A stretch of 36,869 bases of DNA, from positions 1 through 36,869 of the forward strand of contig NC_011258.1 in the NCBI RefSeq assembly GCF_000019705.1, written 5' to 3'. Positions 9,328 to 18,122 of the stretch are shown in pieces (positions within the stretch are counted from its first letter, which is position 1; each line of letters starts with the position of its first letter). Under the pieces are notes generated by a model. The model saw only the letters and a program-made list of their open reading frames with translations, ran no database searches and had not been told where the DNA came from. Position numbers and translations under genes: made by a program. Source of the DNA: Borrelia recurrentis A1. GTDB lineage: Bacteria; Spirochaetota; Spirochaetia; Borreliales; Borreliaceae.

Positions 9328-9370
9328 AGGAGAGTCTTCTTGTTGAAAGGAGACTCTCTTAGGTTTTATT
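9328..9370 (+). terminator. Rho-independent terminator of the P35-like gene
   Basis: GAGAGTCT (9330-9337) pairs perfectly with AGACTCTC (9351-9358), followed by TTAGGTTTTATTT. It lies 55 bases after the stop. Confidence 0.75.
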
Positions 9371-9382
9371 TAAGGAGTGAAT

Positions 9383-9577
9383 ATGAGAAAAAGTATTTTA
9401 ACAGTATATATGATTAAGTAAAGTAAACAAATGGTATGGTAGAAGAAAGAGTTCAAGTAATTTCTGTGGCACCTGTAGTATCTGTTAATTTATTATCAGA
9501 AATTTAACAATAAAAAGTGATGACAGGTTATTTTTTATATGAATATAGGATCCTTGAAGGAGTTAAGAGTGTTTATG
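9383..9577 (+). pseudogene. Collapsed second copy of the P35-like gene
   Basis: AAGGAG precedes ATG 9383, which opens MRKSILTVYMIK and stops at once. Downstream, VQVISVAPVVSVNLLSEI mirrors VVPGVGGQPVVSMKPVNSEI of the intact gene, and ILEGVKSVY mirrors IEGAKSVL at its end. The whole middle is missing. It is a tandem duplicate reduced by deletion. Confidence 0.6.
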
Positions 9578-9756
9578 ATTGGGAAATGATATTGAATTTT
9601 TTAAATCAATATCGTTTGATTGTTTTTATTATTGTTTTTTATTTTTACTTTTGACTAAAATCTTAGACTCCTTAATTCATTGTAGTTATGATTAAAATTT
9701 AGTTTTTTGAGCAATATTCTGTACAAAAAATAGAATTAGGTTATACATATTGTGAA

Positions 9757-9790
9757 TATTAGTAATAGTGACATATGTTTATTACTAATA
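9757..9790. repeat. 11-bp inverted repeat upstream of a lipoprotein gene
   Basis: TATTAGTAATA (9757-9767) and TATTACTAATA (9780-9790) are perfect reverse complements with a 12-base spacer, ending 31 bases before the ATG at 9822. It could be an operator or a 5'-leader hairpin. Confidence 0.55.
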
Positions 9791-9821
9791 AATTAATTTT
9801 GTATTTTGAAGGTACGATAGG

Positions 9822-10415
9822 ATGAATTTTGTGTATAGCAGAGTTGTATTGATATTTTGTATAATTTGTTTTGCAAGTTGTGGTTTATTGAAAACTAAGA
9901 ATAAATCTCGGTTATTGCAAGACCTAAAAAATATTGATTTAAAATCTGATTGGAAAGACAATCTTAAACTTAATAATGATGAACTTGGTATATTAACTTT
10001 TTTTATTGATGCATTAAAAGATGAATTACCAAAAACACGTGCCAGTGCAGCTCATTTTAATATTTATTTAAAAGGCGATTTATCTAAAGTGGAAGAATAT
10101 GTTAAAAGGTTTTTCTTAAAATTGCATGATAAGGGTAAAGTTAAAGAACTGCTTGGATATATTAAATATGGTAGAGATAATTCACCTAATGTAGAGGGTA
10201 GAGATGAAGATCTTGGTATGGATGCAAAAGAACATTATAGGATTGAGGTAAGACTTGCTAGTGTTTTTGATAAATATTTTATGTTTTTAAATCCCCCATC
10301 TTCTGGGCCATCTGCTGCTCCATCTGCTAAGGTGCCTTTTGTTGGTCGTGATCCTGAAAATGAAGTATTTAATGAGATTAAACGTGTGTGTTATGAATAT
10401 AGAGGTTCACATTAA
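9822..10415 (+). CDS. Small surface lipoprotein, family unrecognised
   Basis: A 197-residue protein with signal MNFVYSRVVLIFCIICFASC (Cys 20) and a lipoprotein tether. The body is helical and charged: LNNDELGILTFFIDALKDEL, KGDLSKVEEYVKRFFLKLHD. It ends in a proline/alanine-rich patch (PPSSGPSAAPSAKVP) and a short tail with one cysteine. The size and position beside a fibronectin-binding lipoprotein recall the small complement-binding lipoproteins of relapsing-fever species (FhbA, BtcA/BpcA), but I cannot match the sequence from memory, so this is only a hypothesis. The ribosome site is weak (GAAGGT) and an 11-bp inverted repeat lies just upstream, so expression may be regulated. Confidence 0.6.
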   Translation: MNFVYSRVVLIFCIICFASCGLLKTKNKSRLLQDLKNIDLKSDWKDNLKLNNDELGILTFFIDALKDELPKTRASAAHFNIYLKGDLSKVEEYVKRFFLKLHDKGKVKELLGYIKYGRDNSPNVEGRDEDLGMDAKEHYRIEVRLASVFDKYFMFLNPPSSGPSAAPSAKVPFVGRDPENEVFNEIKRVCYEYRGSH

Positions 10416-10545
10416 TAATATTAATATTTTAGTTTACAGTAAGAGATAAATTTAAAGTTGTATTTCTATGGAAAAGGATTTTTTTTACATTTTATTCAAA
10501 TTGATGTAAATTTAATGTTAAATATTAACTTTAAAGGAGAGAAAA

Positions 10546-11742
10546 ATGAAATTCAAAACTAGATATTTGTCTTTGGGATTACTTTTTAGTTTTATCAGTT
10601 GTGATTTGATTTTTGACGATAAAATTAAAGAAAAATCTCTAATTTTATTTGATAAGGTGAATGCTGTCTTGGATACTAGTGGACAATCTGTTGAAAATGT
10701 CAGGTCTCCGAAGCAAAAAAGAAAAATTGTCAAAAAAAGATTATCTACTAGTGGTAAGAAATCTGCTAATAGTAATTTAGCACAAGATGTATTATCAGAT
10801 GATATAACTAGTGGTCTTCAATATGATGTGAAACGTGATAATGCACATATGCAAAAGGGATTAGTACTTAAAGACAGTCTTGAAAAAAATGATGTATTTC
10901 TTAATGAGAAAGATTTAAATGTTATATTATCAAATACAACATCTGAATTTAGTAAAGAAGATATACAAAAACAAAAATATCAGGATATAGAGAGTAAAAA
11001 TTCAATCACTGAAATTTCAACAGGATACAATTTAGATAGCCATTCAAGAGTGGTTAATGGAGTATTAACTTCTCTTAATGGAGAGAGTGGTGAATTAAAG
11101 GAGACTATTGAAAGCAATGCAATTGAAGTTAATTTTACTATAGACTCTGATTTGGGGCCAAAACATATTTCAGGCTCAAATACTATTGCATACACTGATA
11201 TAGTAGAGGAAGAAGATTATGATCAATACTATTGGGAAGATGATGAAGACTCTTGGGAAGATAAGGAATTATTGAAAGAAGAAGTAAGGCTAGACAACAG
11301 ATATAAATCTTATCTAGAAAGTGTAAGATATAATGTAGATTCAGCAATTGATACGATTGATAAAATATATAATAACTATATATTATTTAGTACAAAACAA
11401 ACCCAAATGTATTCTACACGTCTTAATAGTGTTACTAAAGCTAAAGCTAAAGAAGAGGCTAAATATTTTATAAAAGAAAAACTTGAGAGAGATCTTAAGA
11501 CACTATTAAATTACATTCAAGTGAGCGCAAAAACAGCAACAAATTTTGTATATATAAAGGAAATACATGCAAAACAAAAATTGGATAAACTTGAAATAGA
11601 AATGAAATCTTTAATTTCAAAAGTTCAAGGACAATCTAATTCATATGAAGCATATAAAGCAATAGTAAGTTCGATTCTACAAATGAAAGATTCTCTTAAG
11701 ATAGTTCAAAGCTCTACTGATAAGAATGGTCCTTGGTATTAG
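10546..11742 (+). CDS. BBK32-type fibronectin-binding lipoprotein (Fbp family)
   Basis: A 398-residue protein. Its signal MKFKTRYLSLGLLFSFISC is nearly that of B. burgdorferi BBK32. The match continues through LNGESGELKETIESN, SGSNTIAYTD, the acidic EEEDYDQYYW near residue 222, RYKSYLESVRYNVDSAID, the C-terminal helical domain (TLLNYIQVSAKTATNFVYI, SYEAYKAIVSSIL) and the last residues DKNGPWY. In BBK32 the disordered N-terminal half binds fibronectin and the helical C-terminal domain binds and blocks complement C1r; relapsing-fever homologues are called FbpA, B and C. I do not assign a letter. AAAGGAG lies at normal distance from ATG. The gene appears intact and is followed by two strong hairpins. 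Confidence 0.93.
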   Translation: MKFKTRYLSLGLLFSFISCDLIFDDKIKEKSLILFDKVNAVLDTSGQSVENVRSPKQKRKIVKKRLSTSGKKSANSNLAQDVLSDDITSGLQYDVKRDNAHMQKGLVLKDSLEKNDVFLNEKDLNVILSNTTSEFSKEDIQKQKYQDIESKNSITEISTGYNLDSHSRVVNGVLTSLNGESGELKETIESNAIEVNFTIDSDLGPKHISGSNTIAYTDIVEEEDYDQYYWEDDEDSWEDKELLKEEVRLDNRYKSYLESVRYNVDSAIDTIDKIYNNYILFSTKQTQMYSTRLNSVTKAKAKEEAKYFIKEKLERDLKTLLNYIQVSAKTATNFVYIKEIHAKQKLDKLEIEMKSLISKVQGQSNSYEAYKAIVSSILQMKDSLKIVQSSTDKNGPWY

Positions 11743-11777
11743 AAAGTAGTATGTTATTATTTTATATTTGATAAAAA

Positions 11778-11806
11778 ACAGGCTACATATAATTATAGTC
11801 TGTTTA
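11778..11806 (+). terminator. First terminator hairpin after the Fbp gene
   Basis: ACAGGCTA (11778-11785) pairs with TAGTCTGT (11796-11803), with one G-T pair, then TTATAG. It starts 36 bases after the stop. Confidence 0.55.
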
Positions 11807-11873
11807 TAGTTTAAGACAATTATTATATTAGTAGTAATTGTAATTATCAATTACAGTTATGTGTAGATTTGTA

Positions 11874-11915
11874 AATGCAATATATTAAAAATAAATATAT
11901 TGCATTGTTTTTATT
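11874..11915 (+). terminator. Second, strong hairpin after the Fbp gene
   Basis: A perfect 13-bp stem pairs AATGCAATATATT (11874-11886) with AATATATTGCATT (11894-11906), followed by GTTTTTATTTTTT. It is a classical terminator shape and could act as back-up. Confidence 0.7.
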
Positions 11916-12472
11916 TTTTGTATTAGTTATTCTTTATTTTAAAGTGTTCTTAACGATAAGTTTAAATATGAAAAATTCATGAGTAGTTTATAGATAGTTT
12001 TCTAGACAATAATCAAAAAAAGTGCTTTTTGATTTCTTTTAAAAGGATCTTTTTAATATAAAAAGGCTTTAGAAGAGTTAAAGAAAATATACAATTGTGA
12101 ATATGATTGATGGTCATAAATTAATTTTAACTATGAACGACAATGTCATTAAATAAATTATTTACTGAATTGAAAAATAATAAAATTGAAATACATTCTT
12201 AATAATATGTATACCTGTCAAGGCTATTAGTGATGGTATAGATATTGTATTGTCAACTCTTGGTGTATATCCTTAGAAAAAAGTACCTTATTTTTTCTGT
12301 ATATTCTGTTAAAATCTAAAAGACAATGTTTGTGTGCATTTTTATATGTATGGCAGTAGATTTTTGAGTGCGAATTTCTTTTTTATGTGTGTAATGGAAG
12401 GATATGGGAGTTTTTCAAGTTTATTATTAGTAAAGGTAAGTTTTGGCATTTGTTTGAGGTAGATCTAAAAAG
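11916..12472. other. Degenerate intergenic DNA
   Basis: Between the Fbp terminator and the vsp remnant. Short broken frames occur (for example VKAISDGIDIVLSTLGVYP near 12219-12276, +), suggesting a decayed gene, but nothing is long enough to name. Confidence 0.4.
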
Positions 12473-12898
12473 TTAATGCTTTGTATCTGTAAACTTTTTA
12501 CTTGCAGTTTTAACAATAGTAATTTTTGCCTTTAACTTAGTAGAAACTTCAGCTTGTTATTCTAATGCTTCTAATTTAGTGCTTACAGACGATATTATAC
12601 TATACGCTGCTGAAATCAAAGAACCATTCTGACCACCATCATCACTAAGATTACCCGCACCCTCAACTTTCTTTCCTATAGCTTTAGCTAACTCATCAAC
12701 CGACTTAACTAAAGTATGAACTTCCTTTACTTTCCCTGCAAACTCCACCGCACTCTTTATCTTCTCCCCTACTACCTTTAAATCAATTACACTCCCATCT
12801 CCCTTCCTTGCTTTCCCTTCCTCTCCTTCCTTTATTCCTCCTCCACTATTACATCCCATCACTATCATCATCATCAATATTATTCCCTTCATCCTCAT
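12473..12898 (-). pseudogene. vsp (variable small protein) cassette, truncated
   Basis: The frame begins MRMKGIILMMMIVMGCNSGG and carries the Vsp core DGSVIDLKVVGEKIKSAVEF and KEVHTLVKSVDELAKAIGKK. It stops at TAA 12557 after 113 residues. The frame continues QAEVSTKLKAKITIVKT, which aligns with the middle of intact Vsps, and ends for good at 12473, so about the last 80 residues are missing. The ribosome site and its ATG (12978-12980) are 82 bases before 12898, out of frame with the lipobox, and their own frame stops early. Vsp proteins are abundant OspC-like surface lipoproteins used in antigenic variation. As no promoter is visible, this is a damaged archive copy. Confidence 0.85.
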
Positions 12899-12977
12899 TC
12901 TTTTCCCTCTATTCTCTCTATTTATATCTCCTCTATTCTCTCTCTATTCCTCTCCTTCCTTTTATTCCTTCTCTCTT

Positions 12978-13034
12978 CATTTTCTTCGCCTCCTTATTTT
13001 TTCTTATTTCTCGCTTTTTTATAGCTTATCTTTA
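12978..13034 (-). repeat. Conserved 5' element of vmp cassettes (left copy)
   Basis: The segment 12988-13034 is the exact inverted copy of 23766-23812 (47 bases), from TAAAGATAAGCTATAAAAAA to AAGGAGGC. It contains the ribosome site and the leader ATG. Versions precede most cassettes (22831, 27326, 28595, 31757, 33541, 34661). It probably serves as upstream homology for gene conversion. Confidence 0.75.
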
Positions 13035-13107
13035 GGAAGCAAACAAAAAAGTCAATAAATAATGATTTATACGCATATTATTTATATAACATACTCAATA
13101 CTGTAAA

Positions 13108-13133
13108 TAAAAAAAGAGAACCTCATGGCTCCC
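13108..13133 (-). terminator. vlp 3' hairpin (minus strand)
   Basis: On the minus strand GGGAGCC pairs with GGTTCTC (two G-T pairs) around ATGA and is followed by TTTTTTTATTTACAGTATTG. The same tail follows several + strand vlp cassettes. Confidence 0.65.
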
Positions 13134-13170
13134 TTTACTAATATTCTTATTTAATAATTTTAACTACAAC

Positions 13171-14163
13171 TTACTTACTAACTTTAGCTTCAACACCTTC
13201 TCCTTGCTTAATCTCTCCCAATACCTCATTTATCTCTTTCAATCCCTTATCCACTGTATTCCTGATCGCTATCACCAATGTACTTAATACCTTATTTACT
13301 GCACTTGATACTGCTCCATTGACTGCATGAGCTGATTTATCTTCATCCTTTTTAGCCGCAAATTTACCTTCCTTTGCCATTCCTCTTAATGCTATCCCTG
13401 CTGCTATTATTGCATCTTTCTTTGCTGTATCCTCTTTAATCTCCTTCTTATCATCAACAGATGGAACAACAGCTATCTCTGCTGCATCTGTTGCTTTTTC
13501 AATTCCATTAGCACTATCTGTAACAGGATTCTCTTTAGATTTTGCAATAGCTTTCAATATATCAGCTCCACTCACTGCTCCTATTGATGTACTTACTTTA
13601 GCGGCCTCTGCTTCTTGAGCCCTATCACCATCCTTCTTTCCAAATAACTTACCTATATCTTTTTTGTCTTCAGTAATTATATTATTACCAGCATTCCCTT
13701 CTTTTTCTCCTAACACTATTTCAACAATCGCTTTTATCCCCTTAACAAGAGAAACAACAGAATCTTTGCTAGCAGCAACTGCATCTTCACCTTTCTTAGC
13801 ATTTCCTATTATATCACCATTAGCACCTTTACTTGCTTCCTTTGCTCCTTCCTCGATCTTACTTATCTTCCCAATAAATTCCCCTACCTTCTCTCTCACT
13901 TTCTCATATTTCCCATTCTCTTCCAAAATCTTCTCTAATTTCTCTCTAACTTCCTTCATTGTCTCTGCAATCTTACTAAAATATCCACCTATCTCACTCT
14001 TCTTTGTTTCCGCTTTTATTCCCAACGTCCCTGTAATCATATCGCCAAAACTCACAAATACTTCCAAAAACCCTTTACCCAAATTTACCATCTCACTCAA
14101 AAATACTTTCTCTGGATCTTTTACTCCCCCACTATTACATCCCATCACCACCATCATCATCAT
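13171..14163 (-). CDS. Silent vlp (variable large protein) cassette, leader frameshifted
   Basis: The frame encodes MMMMVVMGCNSGGVKDPEKV and then a full Vlp body of about 320 residues: FLSEMVNLGKGFLEVFVSFG, DMITGTLGIKAETKKSEIGG, the variable middle, ASIGAVSGADILKAIAKS, GIALRGMAKEGKFAAK and LVIAIRNTVDKGLKEINEVL. It belongs to the same sub-group as 23823, 27368 and 33589. Vlps are surface lipoproteins whose serial replacement causes relapses. The leader ATG (14211-14213) reads MQIENRIKRVVGV and is in frame with the lipobox only if one A of GTAAATG is removed, so the copy cannot make an exported protein as it stands. The mature part is usable as a donor. Confidence 0.9.
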   Translation of the reverse strand: MMMMVVMGCNSGGVKDPEKVFLSEMVNLGKGFLEVFVSFGDMITGTLGIKAETKKSEIGGYFSKIAETMKEVREKLEKILEENGKYEKVREKVGEFIGKISKIEEGAKEASKGANGDIIGNAKKGEDAVAASKDSVVSLVKGIKAIVEIVLGEKEGNAGNNIITEDKKDIGKLFGKKDGDRAQEAEAAKVSTSIGAVSGADILKAIAKSKENPVTDSANGIEKATDAAEIAVVPSVDDKKEIKEDTAKKDAIIAAGIALRGMAKEGKFAAKKDEDKSAHAVNGAVSSAVNKVLSTLVIAIRNTVDKGLKEINEVLGEIKQGEGVEAKVSK

Positions 14164-14352
14164 TTACTCCCACAACCCTTTTAATTCTATTCTCTATCTG
14201 CATCACTTCCTTCTTCTCTTCTAATTTATCTTTAAAGTATAGTAAGATACAACAAACAACATCGATACAGCTATCTATAATCAGGAGCACTTTTGGTATT
14301 AGGATTAACAGCAGTAATTTAGGTTTATTGTGTGCAAAAAAGGAAAAATTAA

Positions 14353-14523
14353 ATGGCTGAACAAAAATTAAAAATACCCGTAGGTCTCTTGTTTTGGTAT
14401 CTGTTAATACACTTAAATTTAAATGGTAACACAATTAAGAATGACACTTCTCATAGTGATGGGAAGCTTAAGAATTTGGACGTAAAAGATTTACCCTTTT
14501 CAACTACAAAACCTAGTAAGTAG
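14353..14523 (+). other. Short + strand open frame, uncertain
   Basis: ATG 14353 follows AAGGAAAAA and opens 56 codons (MAEQKLKIPVGLLFWYLLIH onward) ending at TAG 14521. The same frame goes on for some 30 codons after the stop (KSIKECVSRMKTVSANSKLG). It lies between two - strand vlp cassettes, opposite their direction. It may be the remains of a larger gene; the family is not recognised. Confidence 0.3.
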
Positions 14524-14671
14524 AAATCAATCAAAGAATGTGTTTCTAGGATGAAAACTGTAAGTGCAAATTCTAAGCTTGGAACTTTGGATTTCAAACA
14601 AGGTAGTATTTTGTGAATGAACGGATAATAACTAAAAATGTTATCAAATAAAATATTTTTTTCGACACAAT

Positions 14672-14710
14672 AAAAAAAGGATACTAAGAGCTTAACTCCC
14701 AGTATCCTTT
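14672..14710 (-). terminator. vlp 3' hairpin (minus strand), GATACT type
   Basis: GGATACT (14679-14685) pairs with AGTATCC (14701-14707), with GAG/CTC inside; on the minus strand a T-run follows, then ATTGTGTCGA. The same hairpin and tail follow the + strand vsp at 23653-23690. Confidence 0.75.
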
Positions 14711-14769
14711 TACTTCACAATTTGATTCATCTTATTTTATTTTATTTTTTTAGTCATATAATCATTATA

Positions 14770-15795
14770 TTACTGATTTTTAGCATCAGAAACATCCTTA
14801 TCAGGCAACACAGAAGTAGCATTAGCATTAATTTTCATAGCCTCCTTAACATTTTTAAGCCCCAAATCTACTGTTTTTCTTATTGCTACTGTTAATGTAT
14901 CTAATGCTTTAATTAGTGCACTTACTGCTGCTCCTTTAACCGTTTTCTTTGCATCAACACTAGCAGCATCACTAGACCCAGCAAATTTACCATCCTTTGC
15001 CATAGCTCTTAATGCTATACCTCCTGCTATAACCCCATCTTTTTTATTAGCATTAACAGCAGCAACAGCAGCATTACTAGAAGCTAATTTAACAACTTCA
15101 CCATTGTCTTCAATCATAGATTGTAAAATATCAGCACAAGTTACTGCTCCAACGGCTTTTGCCGCATCAGCTGCTGACTTCTTTGCATTTTCCGCAGTAC
15201 CTGCATTAGCAGAAGCAAATAACTTGCCTGCTTCACCATCACCAGCATTTCCACCAGTTCTTGAAGTGCTACCATCACTAGCCTTTTTATCATCTCCAGC
15301 ATCATTTTTACCTTCTTTAAGCACGATATCTACAATTGATTTAAGTCCTTTGACTAATTTATCAACCTCAATACCAACAGCACCAGCATTTTGATCAGAA
15401 ACATTTCCAATTGGATCACTAGCATCTCCTATTGCCTCACTTGCCTCCTTTGCTCCACCAATTATCTTATCTAGTTTACTCTCAACCAATGTTTTCACTG
15501 CACTCTCAGTAGCCTCAGCATTAGGATTCTTTTCTTCCTTCATTTCATTAACAATTTTATTAAGTCCATCCTTTATCCCTTGCACAGTCTCCTGTACTGT
15601 CCTAAAATATTTCCCTACATCTGACTTCTTTGAATTAACATTCAACCCCAATACACTCCCTACCATTTCCCAAAATGAAGTGAAAACATTCAAAAATTCA
15701 TTACTTACATTCACTAATGACTGCAAAAATTTATTCTTCCCTTGCTCTGCTTCTAATACCCCACTATTACATCCCATCATCACCATCATAATCAA
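14770..15795 (-). CDS. Silent vlp cassette of a second sub-group
   Basis: A 341-residue frame: [20 protein letters not shown], then [60 protein letters not shown], an Ala/Gly/Ser-rich variable middle, [15 protein letters not shown] and [20 protein letters not shown]. This is a complete mature Vlp of a different sub-group from its neighbour. The ribosome-site ATG (15821-15823) is one base out of frame with the lipobox; in the lipobox frame the leader reads [17 protein letters not shown], so a single base change separates it from a working signal. No promoter is seen. A vlp fragment of similar type lies at 16871. Confidence 0.9.
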   Translation of the reverse strand: MIMMVMMGCNSGVLEAEQGKNKFLQSLVNVSNEFLNVFTSFWEMVGSVLGLNVNSKKSDVGKYFRTVQETVQGIKDGLNKIVNEMKEEKNPNAEATESAVKTLVESKLDKIIGGAKEASEAIGDASDPIGNVSDQNAGAVGIEVDKLVKGLKSIVDIVLKEGKNDAGDDKKASDGSTSRTGGNAGDGEAGKLFASANAGTAENAKKSAADAAKAVGAVTCADILQSMIEDNGEVVKLASSNAAVAAVNANKKDGVIAGGIALRAMAKDGKFAGSSDAASVDAKKTVKGAAVSALIKALDTLTVAIRKTVDLGLKNVKEAMKINANATSVLPDKDVSDAKNQ

Positions 15796-16062
15796 TACTC
15801 CTATTCTACCTCTATTCTTTCATTTTTTTATTTTGCCTCCCATTTTTTATTTATTAGCTTTTCTTTAAAGCAAGCAACAAAAAATAAAACCAAATAAATA
15901 ACGAATCAATGAATAAATGACAATTTATATGAAATACTAAAAACATCATATGTCAGATAAAATGCTAAAAATAAACTTTTCTAACTAATTCTATCAACAT
16001 ATTCTCTCAATATCTTCCTATTCATTTAACTTTATTGTACAATTATAATTAAGGAGATTATT

Positions 16063-16653
16063 ATGGCTCACCCACAACCAATCATCACTCAGCAAATGGT
16101 ACTAAAAGAACTGATAAAAGCTGGAATTAATAGGGATATTGCTGCCGATTTATCTTACCGTTATTATAAAAATGAACTTACTTATAAAGATCTTGAATAT
16201 TTAGAAAATAATTTCAATAGTAAAATCGAAAAAATAGAAAGTATCTTAAAATCTGAAATCACTTCTGCTAAACTAGAAGTTAATAATAAAATTGATAAAG
16301 TGAAAGTAGAACTTGACAATAAAATTGACAATAAATTCAATGAACTTGATAATCAAATTAACAAAGTAGAAGATAGACTAAAATCTGAAATCACCTCTAC
16401 CAAGATAGAACTCAATAATAAAATTGATAAAGTAGAAGATAAGCTAAAATCTGAAATCATCTCTACTAAAATAGAACTTAATAATAAAATTGATAAAATA
16501 AAAATAGAACTTGACAACAAAATTGATAATAAATTTAACGAAATTAAAAACACAGGAAAACTACATAATTGGATGTTCGGCACCATTATTACTCTTAATA
16601 TAGGAATATTCCTAACTTTATTTTCAATAATATATTCCTTACTAAACAAATAA
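16063..16653 (+). CDS. bdr: Bdr family repeat protein
   Basis: A 196-residue inner-membrane-anchored Bdr protein of unknown cellular role. The conserved N-terminal region VLKELIKAGINRDIAADLSY and RYYKNELTYKDLEYLE is followed by a long coiled coil of repeats (22-residue units at residues 101-122 and 123-144, KVEDRLKSEITSTKIELNNK type) and the typical end GKLHNWMFGTIITLNIGIFL, a membrane segment at about 171-193. AAGGAG lies seven bases before ATG. Bdr genes are found on nearly all Borrelia plasmids, often near partition genes, as here. It appears intact; repeat number varies between alleles. Confidence 0.95.
   Translation: MAHPQPIITQQMVLKELIKAGINRDIAADLSYRYYKNELTYKDLEYLENNFNSKIEKIESILKSEITSAKLEVNNKIDKVKVELDNKIDNKFNELDNQINKVEDRLKSEITSTKIELNNKIDKVEDKLKSEIISTKIELNNKIDKIKIELDNKIDNKFNEIKNTGKLHNWMFGTIITLNIGIFLTLFSIIYSLLNK
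16363..16494 (+). repeat. Two 66-bp tandem repeats in bdr
   Basis: Positions 16363-16428 and 16429-16494 encode two nearly identical 22-residue coiled-coil units. A related partial unit precedes them. Confidence 0.8.
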
Positions 16654-16870
16654 TAAATCATTCATTAAATTCATAACTTCAATTGCTAATGATAAACTTG
16701 ATAACTCAAGATCATCACCAAATTATTGAGGATTGAAAATTATTAAGTCAATCTGTTTTTGTTTTTGAATACCTATTGCAGATGAGAAAAAATAAATTTT
16801 TTTATTTATTTCAAATTTTCAACTTTTTGTACAATACATTTTACACTGTTATTTGAAATTAATATCAATA

Positions 16871-17092
<222 letters not shown>

Positions 17093-17504
17093 AAAGTAAA
17101 CAAACTTTAGCTTCTTGTTTCAATTTAATAATAAAAAATTTTCATTACCACAAATAATATTTACATTATTTCCATAAATATCCTGAAATTTTTTGATGCA
17201 CATAAAACAAAAATAACAGAAATACTAAAAAACAATTGCTATGTAAAAACTAAGCTAATTGTTAAAATTAGCTCTTGACTGATTTATTTCAATAACTATA
17301 TCAAATATCAAAAAAAATTTAAGATAGTTGAAAACACACAAATAAAAAGTGGATTTTGTTGATAAAATTAGAATAAAATTACCAACAAAACCCACTAAAG
17401 GTTATAAAATTGACAATTAGGATTGCATTAAATGATCAAATACAATCTCAAACAATGTTATAATAATTGCTTCAAAAAATCAAGCAAATATTAAATTGGA
17501 TATT
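17093..17504. other. Gene-free stretch left of the partition locus
   Basis: About 410 AT-rich bases between the vlp remnant and the end of PF49. No frame, hairpin with T-run or repeat stood out. Confidence 0.5.
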
Positions 17505-18047
17505 TCATCTTTTTTTCAAACTTAAATCTAAATATTCCTTAAATATCTTATCTAAATATTCTTTATCATTTATAAAAATCTTATCTAGCAAAAACGAAGC
17601 AAATCTCGAATTTTTCTTATAAAAATCATAACTACTCTGATTTTTAAGTTGAAAACGCAAAGGTCTTATTGGATTCTATTTTGATTTTTTATTATCTATT
17701 TCTTTTGATTTTATACTTTTATAAACTTCTATCATCCCTTTATCTTTAATCTCTTTTATGCTTAAATCACCTTTTAAAACTTGTTCATATATTTTCAAAT
17801 ATAAATAAGCTTGAGTTTTAGCAATTAAAAATCCTTGAATAAAAGAATTAAAACTTTTATATCCATCAATAAGATAAAGTTTTTTAATTTTTATATTATA
17901 TAATATTTCCATTATTTGAATTTTATTTTCAATATCATTTACTACACCCTTTCTCAAAGCATGTTTATAGTTTTCGTATTCCTCTTCTTCTGAAATCTCC
18001 ATTAAACCTTCCTCTCTATCATTTAAAATAACCATATCTCTTGACAT
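17505..18047 (-). pseudogene. PF49-family plasmid partition protein, amber-interrupted
   Basis: ATG 18047 follows AAGGAG. The product has the PF49 features KIKKLYLIDGYKSFNSFIQG and AKTQAYLYLKIYEQVLKGDL, and would be about 180 residues long as in other Borrelia plasmids. A TAG at 17676-17678 ends it at residue 123. The same frame goes on NPIRPLRFQLKNQSSYDFYK and RFASFLLDKIFINDKEYLDK to TGA 17505, which is the normal conserved PF49 ending. One nonsense codon therefore separates a 123-residue product from the full length. PF49 helps stable plasmid inheritance together with PF32 and PF50. The short form may still be partly active, since the plasmid is evidently kept. Confidence 0.8.
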
Positions 18048-18078
18048 ATATCAATTACTCCTTCAAAAAACTAAAAAG

Positions 18079-18092
18079 GTTCGCTTGCGAAC
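18079..18092. repeat. GC-rich palindrome between parA and PF49
   Basis: GTTCGCTTGCGAAC has perfect 6-bp arms around TT and stands out in very AT-rich DNA. It sits in the 75-base gap between parA and PF49. It may be a partition site or an mRNA hairpin. Confidence 0.6.
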
Positions 18093-18122
18093 AAATATAT
18101 TTTATTTAACTCAAAAAACAAA

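Noticed and set aside
13664-14224. 186-codon + strand frame
   Set aside because: Antisense shadow of the 13171-14163 vlp; it is Ser/Pro/Ile-rich, as expected from the complement of Vlp codons.
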